Source: Rhodococcus sp. (in: high G+C Gram-positive bacteria) (GTDB taxonomy: Bacteria; Actinomycetota; Actinomycetes; Mycobacteriales; Mycobacteriaceae). Taken from it: a stretch of 6,871 nucleotides of DNA. The stretch's first letter is position 1. The number at the start of each line of letters is the position of its first letter. The position numbers were made by a program, and so were the translations under genes. The notes below the pieces were generated by a model that worked only from the letters and a program-made list of their open reading frames with translations, searched no databases and was not told the origin of the DNA. Of this stretch, positions 1-4,764 are shown piece by piece. The stretch lies in assembly GCA_012515885.1 (NCBI GenBank), contig JAAYXN010000151.1, forward strand, positions 1 through 6,871. The letters run 5' to 3'.

Positions 1-29
1 GCCAACCCAGACCCGGGATGGCGTCGCAA

Positions 30-180
30 AGTCACCGCCTAATCGGTGCCCCGGAATACGGGCACCGAGCCGGGAACCCACGTTTCCACCGGGGTGAATC
101 CCACCGGGCCGTCCCCACGGACCGGAGGGTAGGGCTGATCTTCCCAGCCCGAACCCGTCAGCTAACTCGGTCGGCGGCCG
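30..180 (+). ncRNA. Cyclic di-AMP riboswitch aptamer (ydaO/yuaA class)
   Basis: This is a cis-regulatory RNA leader that should bind c-di-AMP and control the NlpC/P60 gene starting at 207. Conserved ydaO-class blocks appear in order: CGCCTAATC at 37-44, GGGAACCCACG from 72, GGGGTGAATCC at 91-101, GAGGGTAGGGCTG at 125-137, and the hallmark GCCCGAACCCGTCAGCTAAC at 147-166. Pairings that can be drawn are a closing stem CCGCC (35-39) with GGCGG (173-177), an 8-bp stem 44-51 with 60-67, CCGT/ACGG (109-112 with 117-120), and GGGCT/AGCCC (132-136 with 146-150). Actinobacterial members of this class commonly precede wall-hydrolase genes (NlpC/P60, Rpf), and the class usually turns expression off when ligand is bound. 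No U-tract terminator lies between the aptamer and the start codon, so control may be translational; this is inference. The promoter must lie left of the window. Confidence 0.93.
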
Positions 181-192
181 AATGGAAGAAAC

Positions 193-210
193 GGAGTACC
201 ACTTTCGTGG
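193..210 (+). promoter_or_regulatory. Ribosome binding site and start-codon hairpin of the riboswitch-controlled gene
   Basis: GGAG at 193-196 lies 10 bases before the GTG at 207-209 and decides the start. The sequence CCAC-TTTC-GTGG (199-210) can fold into a small 4-bp hairpin whose 3' arm contains the GTG start codon. This could be part of the expression platform of the c-di-AMP riboswitch, but a 4-bp stem alone is weak and its role is inferred. Confidence 0.5.
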
Positions 211-758
211 CGTCACTTGTTTCCAAGCGTTCAGTGAAACGCGCAGCAGTTGTCGGCGTGCTTGCAGCTGGCGCTCTTTCCGTCACCGCAGTCCCCGCCG
301 GTGCGGACCCGATCACCATCCCTGGTGTCGGAACTTTCGAACTTCCGGGTGTAGTTGTTCCCCCGGAGGTTCAGGCCTTCCTCACCCCGCCGGAAGGTAG
401 CCACGCTGCATCGCAGTCCGTCGGTGAGCGTGCCGTGGAGTTTGCACTCTCCAAGGTTGGCGCACCGTACGTGTACGGCGCTTCCGGCCCGAACTCCTTC
501 GACTGCTCCGGACTCGTCCAGTGGGCATTCAAGCAGGCTGGGCTCAACGTGCCACGCACCAGCTACGAGCAGGCGTCCGCTGGCGCCCCTGTTGCCTCAC
601 ATGACCTGCGTCCCGGCGATGTCCTGTCCTTCTACGGTGGATCGCACTCGGGCATCTACGTCGGCGATGGCAACTTCGTGCATGCGTCAACCTCCGGTCA
701 GCCCGTGAAGGTTGCGCCCATTTCCTCGATGCCTTACGACGGAGCGCGCCGCTTCTAA
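207..758 (+). CDS. Secreted NlpC/P60 family peptidoglycan endopeptidase, c-di-AMP riboswitch controlled
   Basis: This 183-residue exported wall hydrolase should cleave stem peptides of peptidoglycan (D-Glu/meso-DAP type bond in this family). A basic N-terminus (KRSVKR), a hydrophobic stretch at about 13-30 and an AGA/DP site near residue 33 form a Sec signal peptide. A short proline-rich linker (about 35-65) leads into the NlpC/P60 domain at about 72-183. Catalytic Cys100 is in FDCSGLV and His147 in GGSHSGIYVG; His159 in FVHAST is the likely third residue, so the enzyme looks active. GTG 207 was chosen because the frame stays open upstream only by running through the riboswitch, whereas 207 has GGAG 10 bases ahead and places the signal peptide at the N-terminus. 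Its domain matches that of the next gene at about 59 of 99 aligned residues, indicating an old tandem duplication. It lacks a coiled coil, so it is probably not driven by FtsEX. Confidence 0.9.
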   Translation: MASLVSKRSVKRAAVVGVLAAGALSVTAVPAGADPITIPGVGTFELPGVVVPPEVQAFLTPPEGSHAASQSVGERAVEFALSKVGAPYVYGASGPNSFDCSGLVQWAFKQAGLNVPRTSYEQASAGAPVASHDLRPGDVLSFYGGSHSGIYVGDGNFVHASTSGQPVKVAPISSMPYDGARRF

Positions 759-761
759 AGC

Positions 762-779
762 CATCCCATAGCGGGGATG
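762..779 (+). other. Short stem-loop just after the first NlpC/P60 stop codon
   Basis: CATCCC (762-767) pairs with GGGATG (774-779) around the 6-base loop ATAGCG, starting 4 bases after the stop codon, and TTCTT follows. It could stabilise the mRNA 3' end or help the larger hairpin at 797-832 in termination. The stem is short and the T-run poor, so this is tentative. Confidence 0.4.
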
Positions 780-796
780 TTCTTAGACGCCTGTTG

Positions 797-832
797 GTGA
801 AGGTGGGTCCGGATATCCGGTCCCACCTTCAC
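797..832 (+). terminator. Probable transcription terminator hairpin
   Basis: GTGAAGGTGGG (797-807) is a perfect complement of CCCACCTTCAC (822-832). The interior adds the self-complementary CCGGATATCCGG (809-820), separated by a single T/T mismatch. The result is one strong, GC-rich hairpin 38 bases past the stop codon. No U-run follows (TGCGTTC), which is common for actinobacterial terminators. It probably separates the riboswitch-controlled transcript from the ripC-like gene. Confidence 0.72.
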
Positions 833-924
833 TGCGTTCACGGCGTTGATAGCCCTTCAGGGTCAGTGTTTTGAGTCGTTTTTAGGCATTGCTGCGAGTA
901 CCGCCAGGGTGTCTTTTCCCAGGG

Positions 925-954
925 TGGACAACCATCGATGCCGTTCCGTAACCT
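925..954 (+). promoter_or_regulatory. Candidate vegetative promoter of the ripC-like gene
   Basis: TGGACA at 925-930, close to the -35 consensus TTGACA, is followed 18 bases later by TAACCT at 949-954, which fits the actinobacterial -10 pattern TAnnnT. Transcription would begin near 961, leaving a leader of about 86 bases before GTG 1047. The inverted repeat at 962-984 would sit directly at the start of the transcript. This is a visual motif match only. The remainder of the 759-1046 gap holds the two hairpins at 762-832 and no open frame that I would call a gene. Confidence 0.42.
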
Positions 955-961
955 ATTTGAT

Positions 962-984
962 ACCAGTTACCCTAGGTAACTGGT
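962..984. promoter_or_regulatory. Perfect 10-bp inverted repeat, candidate operator
   Basis: ACCAGTTACC (962-971), spacer CTA, GGTAACTGGT (975-984). It lies just downstream of the candidate -10 box of the ripC-like gene, a typical place for a repressor operator. GTAAC pentamers occur at 948-952 and 976-980 on the plus strand and at 966-970 and 1012-1016 on the minus strand. GTAAC-like repeats are reported for the actinobacterial response regulator MtrA, which controls wall hydrolases. However, MtrA sites are usually direct repeats rather than palindromes, so the binder remains unidentified. Confidence 0.5.
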
Positions 985-1031
985 TGGCGGCCACCGCTTG
1001 ATAACGCCGTCGTTACCGTGTTCCCGAGATC

Positions 1032-1038
1032 GGAGAAG
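1032..1038 (+). promoter_or_regulatory. Ribosome binding site deciding the ripC start
   Basis: GGAGAAG lies 8 bases before GTG 1047. It overlaps the upstream in-frame GTG at 1038, which therefore cannot use it. This argues for the start at 1047 and a protein three residues shorter than the longest reading. Confidence 0.55.
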
Positions 1039-1046
1039 TGCTTCCC

Positions 1047-2114
1047 GTGCTTGTCAGAACAGTGGATGCGCGTCCGGTCCGCCGCCGATCCGTACGTGCC
1101 GCATTTACCGCCGGAATGCTGGCTGCAGCGTTCGCGATCTTGCCAGCTACGTCCTCGGCTGATCCCGTGCCCTCTAACGCCACGGAAGCGATCGCTCGGC
1201 TTGGCGAATTGGCGCGCGAGTCCGAGCAGACCAACGAGGCGCTCCACAACGCACAGATCGATCTCGACGCAAAACTAGCTCTTCAAAACGAGCATGAGCA
1301 GCGGGCTGAACACGATCGCGGTGTTCTCGACGCTGCGATGGCGGAAGTTGCGCGTTTCCAACCCACTGTCGACAAACTGGTGACTGCGAACTATCAGGGC
1401 GCTCGCACCAACCGGCTCTTTGCGCTACTTGTCAGTGATTCGCCGCAGCAGTTGCTTGACCAAATGTCTGCCCTCGACGTCATTGCTGACCGCACTTCTT
1501 CCGATGTTGCGCAGTACACCGCGGCGTCAGCGCAGGCCCGCGAGGCCGCTCAAGCGTCGCAGGCATCTTTGGACGCTGCCCGATCGGCCGCGGATGAGGC
1601 GCGGACGATCAGCGAGGACCTCAAACGTAAGCGTTCAGACCTGGAAGCCCAGATCGCAGACGTGACAAGGGCATTCGAGCGGTTGACAAGCTCAGAGCGG
1701 GCGCAGCTTGCCGGAACCCCGTTTCCTCCCGGAGTCGACCCGAGCGTGATCTTGCAGGGACTGACCCCCGGATCAGGATCAGGTGCATTGCAGGCCGGGC
1801 TTACCCGGGTTGGTAGCCCCTATGTATGGGGCGCAACCGGACCCAGTTCTTTCGACTGCTCTGGTCTTGTCGTGTGGTCCTACCGACAAATCGGGAAAAA
1901 CCTTCCCCGATCTAGCCAGGAGCAAGCGCAAGGCGGAATCCCAGTTTCTCGCGACCAACTGCAACCAGGCGATGTCGTCATCTTCTACAACGACGCATCT
2001 CATGTCGGCATCTATGCTGGTGGGGGCAATGTTTTGCATGCCTCGACGTTTGGTGTTCCGGTGAAAGTGGAGTCCATGGACCGGATGCAGTACGCGGGAG
2101 CACGCCGCTACTAG
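1047..2114 (+). CDS. ripC: RipC-like NlpC/P60 peptidoglycan hydrolase with coiled-coil N-terminal region
   Basis: This exported D,L-endopeptidase-type hydrolase (355 residues from this start) should cut peptidoglycan stem peptides at the septum. RipC of mycobacteria is activated by binding of its coiled-coil region to FtsX of the FtsEX complex. Seen here: a basic start (VRRRSVR), a hydrophobic segment, a cleavage site SSA/DP near residue 38, and a helical region rich in Ala, Glu, Gln and Arg with heptad character at about 45-215. A Pro/Gly-rich linker spans about 222-247, followed by the NlpC/P60 domain at about 248-355. Catalytic Cys271 is in FDCSGLV, His319 in ASHVGIY and His331 in VLHAST. 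GTG 1047 is preferred because GGAGAAG (1032-1038) lies at a normal distance; GTG 1038 would overlap that site. GTG 1062 is also possible. The position upstream of pimB matches Rv2190c (ripC). Confidence 0.87.
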   Translation: MLVRTVDARPVRRRSVRAAFTAGMLAAAFAILPATSSADPVPSNATEAIARLGELARESEQTNEALHNAQIDLDAKLALQNEHEQRAEHDRGVLDAAMAEVARFQPTVDKLVTANYQGARTNRLFALLVSDSPQQLLDQMSALDVIADRTSSDVAQYTAASAQAREAAQASQASLDAARSAADEARTISEDLKRKRSDLEAQIADVTRAFERLTSSERAQLAGTPFPPGVDPSVILQGLTPGSGSGALQAGLTRVGSPYVWGATGPSSFDCSGLVVWSYRQIGKNLPRSSQEQAQGGIPVSRDQLQPGDVVIFYNDASHVGIYAGGGNVLHASTFGVPVKVESMDRMQYAGARRY

Positions 2115-2123
2115 CGAGCCCAT

Positions 2124-2141
2124 ATAGGTGACATTACCTAT
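2124..2141 (+). other. Small inverted repeat after ripC
   Basis: ATAGGT (2124-2129) and ACCTAT (2136-2141) flank GACATT. The adjacent G2130 and T2135 can also pair as G-U, leaving a 4-base loop. It sits 9 bases after the ripC stop and 24 bases before the next start. It could be a weak terminator, an operator for the next gene, or an RNA processing feature. There is no T-run, and nothing in the sequence decides between these. Confidence 0.35.
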
Positions 2142-2165
2142 GGCCGGTAGTGCTCTTCTGCGCTA

Positions 2166-3575
2166 ATGCGCCTAAGCTACTGGGCCGTGCCCGGATCTGT
2201 ATCGCCAACCTCCACAACGCATCAGGTGCGGCCGTGGGAACGATTCGCTCTCGGCGGCTTAGTTGTTGCTGTCGCAGCAGTCATGGGCTTCGCTGCGCTA
2301 GCCCGTGAAAACGATCCCAACCAGGCCGACGCGACGGTTTTGGGAACAGAATCGCTTGCGAGCGAACACCTTGACGCGATCGAGGTGCTGTTGGATCGAT
2401 GGTCCCAGGCGATTCGGGACGGCGATGAGCAAGAAATCGACATTCTCGTTGATCCAGAGGCGGACACCGCGTTTCGCGACGCCCAGCGTGATCGTGCTCG
2501 TTGGGCACAACCCGTGCCATTTCGGGAATTCGAATACGAGTTGACCGATCGCTCGCTGAACGCCGCTCCAGCTGCCCTGTCGGACCAGTACGACGGTGCC
2601 CAGCTTTGGATCCCGAATGTGCAGTTACGGTATGCGCTGGAGGGTGCCGATGAGGTGCCCACGCGTAAGTCCGCCTCGCTTGTTGTTGGCCAACGCGGCG
2701 ATACCTGGACCCTCATCTCCGACGAAGACGCCGTGGCGCCAGCTGGCGCACCGACGTCGACGTGGCGTGGTCCGTGGGATCACGGGCCGGTGCACGTCAA
2801 AACGGTCGACACCGCAGGCGGTACTTCGATGCTTATCGGACACCCCGGCGGGGAATCCACTGTGCAGTCGATCGCTGACGAGTTGGGTGCCGCGGTTGAT
2901 CATGTGAGCTCGGTGTGGGGCGTCGAATGGCCGCGCCGCGCGGTCGTTGTTGTGACGGGTACCGATGCGGAGTTTGCCGATCTGGTTGGCGCCGATTTCG
3001 TGGGCGATGGCCACGATAGTGCGAGCATCGCCGCCGTCGCCGTGTCCGATAGCCCCGTGCATGCTGACGGGGTGGTGTCGGGTCAGCGGATCATTTTTGC
3101 GCCGTCAGCAGATGAGCGTTTGGATCCGCAGGAGCGTCGCGCTGTGTTGCGTCATGAGCTGACACATGTCGCGGCGCGCTCGGAAACCGTCGACGGTTCG
3201 CCGATGTGGATGCTTGAGGGTTATGCCGAATACGTTGCCTACCGGGATGATCCGCGTTCACCACGCGCTATCGCACCCGAACTTGCTACGCAGGTAGACG
3301 GGACTCAGAGTGGTTCGCAGAATCGGCTCACGATTCCGTCAGATAGCGACTTTGCCGGTGAGTCGGCGGCAGCCGCCTACAAGACATCGTGGTTGCTGGC
3401 GCTCTTTGTCGCTGACCGCTACGGCGAGCAGGAACTGACCGAGCTATACCGGGCGCTTGCATCCGGACCCCACAGCGACGCTGAGATCGACGACAAGCTC
3501 CGAACCGTGTTGGGGGTTGGTGTCGATCAGCTAGTGGCTGAGTGGACGAGCTGGGCGCCAACCGCGCTTAGGTAG
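2166..3575 (+). CDS. Membrane-anchored HExxH (gluzincin-like) putative metallopeptidase
   Basis: This 469-residue protein is of unknown substrate. A short cytoplasmic N-terminus precedes one hydrophobic segment (about 27-46), an uncleaved anchor or signal peptide, and the rest should lie outside the membrane. Residues about 64-190 resemble a small alpha/beta domain. The C-terminal half carries HELTH (330-334) and, 16 residues later, Glu351 in MWMLEGYAEY. His330, His334 and Glu351 would bind zinc and Glu331 would be the catalytic base, as in peptidase MA-like proteins. The spacing is close to the x18 of M1 aminopeptidases. A helical tail with SWLLALFVADRYG (408-420) also recalls that fold. It starts 51 bases after ripC and ends 61 bases before pimB. 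The position matches Rv2189c, although homology was not tested. GTG 2187, 8 bases after TAAGCT (2173-2178), is an alternative and possibly leaderless start; ATG 2166 has no good ribosome site. Confidence 0.78.
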   Translation: MRLSYWAVPGSVSPTSTTHQVRPWERFALGGLVVAVAAVMGFAALARENDPNQADATVLGTESLASEHLDAIEVLLDRWSQAIRDGDEQEIDILVDPEADTAFRDAQRDRARWAQPVPFREFEYELTDRSLNAAPAALSDQYDGAQLWIPNVQLRYALEGADEVPTRKSASLVVGQRGDTWTLISDEDAVAPAGAPTSTWRGPWDHGPVHVKTVDTAGGTSMLIGHPGGESTVQSIADELGAAVDHVSSVWGVEWPRRAVVVVTGTDAEFADLVGADFVGDGHDSASIAAVAVSDSPVHADGVVSGQRIIFAPSADERLDPQERRAVLRHELTHVAARSETVDGSPMWMLEGYAEYVAYRDDPRSPRAIAPELATQVDGTQSGSQNRLTIPSDSDFAGESAAAAYKTSWLLALFVADRYGEQELTELYRALASGPHSDAEIDDKLRTVLGVGVDQLVAEWTSWAPTALR

Positions 3576-3624
3576 CGTTCCCATCGCCGCCACCCCTCGG
3601 TGAGCGGCCGCACAGGCCGGGACC

Positions 3625-3630
3625 TACGTT
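3625..3630 (+). promoter_or_regulatory. Candidate -10 element for a leaderless pimB transcript
   Basis: TACGTT matches the actinobacterial -10 pattern TAnnnT and lies exactly 6 bases before the ATG at 3637. If transcription starts at the A of ATG, the hexamer occupies -12 to -7. No Shine-Dalgarno sequence is visible just ahead of this ATG, which fits a leaderless mRNA. The -35 region has no clear TTGACA, and such short motifs occur by chance. Confidence 0.45.
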
Positions 3631-3636
3631 AAAGAC

Positions 3637-4764
3637 ATGCGTCGCACCCTGCTGGTAACGAACGACTTTCTCCCGCGCCCGGGAGGCATCCAGTCGTTTT
3701 TGAGTGCGTTTTGCAGCCAGCTTCCCGCGGACGAACTCGTCGTGTACGCGCCCAGGTGGCGCGGCGACTCCCATACGCGTTTCGATGCGAAGCAGGCATA
3801 TCCGGTTGTTCGTCACCCGACGCCGCTCATGTTGCCGACACCGCTCGTAGCGCGTCGCGCAGCCAAACTTGTCGCCGAATACGAGTGCGACACCGTGTGG
3901 TTTGGCGCCGCGGCGCCGCTAGCGTTGCTCGCGCCTGCCATGCGCAGGGCGGGGGCACAGCGCATCGTGGCTAGCACGCACGGGCATGAAGTCGGCTGGT
4001 CGATGCTTCCGGTGGCGCGCAGCGCTCTGCGCCAGATCGGTGAGCACGCGGACGTGGTGACCTACGTCAGCAAATACACGCGCCGCCGATTTTCTGCGGC
4101 GTTTGGTCCACATGCCGCGCTCGAACACCTCCCAGGTGGTGTTGATACCGGACGATTTCATCCAGATTCCGCTGCCCGCGAAGAACTGCGACGTCGGTAC
4201 GGTTTGGGGAGTCGGCCGACGGTTCTGTGTCTCTCGCGCCTCGTGCCGCGTAAAGGCCAGGATGTGCTCATCCGGGCGCTGCCGCAGATCCGGCGTGCAG
4301 TCGACGGTGCGGTGCTGGTGATTGTTGGCGGCGGCCCCTACGAGGATCGGCTGCGCCGCCTCGCTCGCGAGGTCGACATGGAGGAGCATGTGGTCTTTAC
4401 CGGCACCGTCCCTTCCAGCGAGCTTGCATCGCACCACACTATTGCGGACGTGTTCGCGATGCCGTGCCGTACTCGTGGCGGCGGGCTTGATGTGGAGGGC
4501 CTGGGAATCGTGTTTCTGGAGGCGTCCGCGTCGGGGGTTCCCGTCGTTGCTGGAAACTCAGGGGGAGCGCCAGAAACGGTGCGCCAGGGCGAAACTGGCG
4601 TCGTCGTCAACGGTCGTTCAGTAGACGAGGTTGCCCGAGAGGTCAGTGCACTGCTTCGAGATCCCGACCGGGCCGCACAGATGGGCGCGGCCGGTCGGGA
4701 GTGGATCGAGCGAGACTGGCGCTGGGATGTGTTGGGCGCCAGGCTCAATCAGTTGCTGTCTTAA
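3637..4764 (+). CDS. pimB: GDP-mannose-dependent phosphatidylinositol monomannoside mannosyltransferase PimB'
   Basis: This GT-B fold, GT4-family glycosyltransferase (375 residues) should add the second mannose to PIM1 to give PIM2 on the cytoplasmic face of the membrane. PIM2 is the base for higher PIMs, lipomannan and lipoarabinomannan. The N-terminal acceptor domain starts with VTNDFLPRPGGIQSF (7-21), whose GG loop is typical of the family. HGHE lies at 115-118 and LPGGVDTGRF at 165-174. The C-terminal sugar-nucleotide domain has SRLVPRKGQD (200-209), with Arg201 and Lys206 expected at the diphosphate, and VGGGPYEDRL (230-239). It also carries the EX7E motif Glu287...Glu295 in EGLGIVFLEA. 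Length and motif order are complete. The gene is co-directional with the three genes before it but may have its own leaderless promoter. It converges on fadD15 with a 4-base overlap. The symbol refers to the Rv2188c enzyme, not Rv0557 (formerly also called PimB, now mgtA). Confidence 0.92.
   Translation: MRRTLLVTNDFLPRPGGIQSFLSAFCSQLPADELVVYAPRWRGDSHTRFDAKQAYPVVRHPTPLMLPTPLVARRAAKLVAEYECDTVWFGAAAPLALLAPAMRRAGAQRIVASTHGHEVGWSMLPVARSALRQIGEHADVVTYVSKYTRRRFSAAFGPHAALEHLPGGVDTGRFHPDSAAREELRRRYGLGSRPTVLCLSRLVPRKGQDVLIRALPQIRRAVDGAVLVIVGGGPYEDRLRRLAREVDMEEHVVFTGTVPSSELASHHTIADVFAMPCRTRGGGLDVEGLGIVFLEASASGVPVVAGNSGGAPETVRQGETGVVVNGRSVDEVAREVSALLRDPDRAAQMGAAGREWIERDWRWDVLGARLNQLLS
4761..4764. other. 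Convergent stop codon overlap of pimB and fadD15
   Basis: The four bases TTAA hold the TAA of pimB on the plus strand (4762-4764) and the TAA of fadD15 on the minus strand (4763-4761). There is no intergenic space and no obvious hairpin terminator at the junction. Transcripts probably run into each other's 3' ends unless Rho or collisions stop them. Confidence 0.85.

Noticed and set aside
18..206. N-terminal extension of the first NlpC/P60 protein
   Set aside because: This stretch is the c-di-AMP aptamer. The translated extension would bury the signal peptide and looks non-protein-like.
840..1030. A second riboswitch ahead of ripC
   Set aside because: None of the ydaO-class conserved blocks are present, and I recognise no other riboswitch consensus. 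Only promoter-like motifs and the palindrome stand out.
972..1249. Overlapping minus-strand open frames (91 and 78 codons) across the ripC promoter and 5' end
   Set aside because: They overlap the signal peptide region of ripC, have no ribosome site or recognisable domain, and are rich in Ser/Arg/Ala as expected of GC-rich shadow frames.
2222..2716. 164-codon minus-strand open frame inside the HExxH gene
   Set aside because: Antisense to a gene with clear domain structure, and its composition is Ser/Arg/Ala-rich with no motif or ribosome site.
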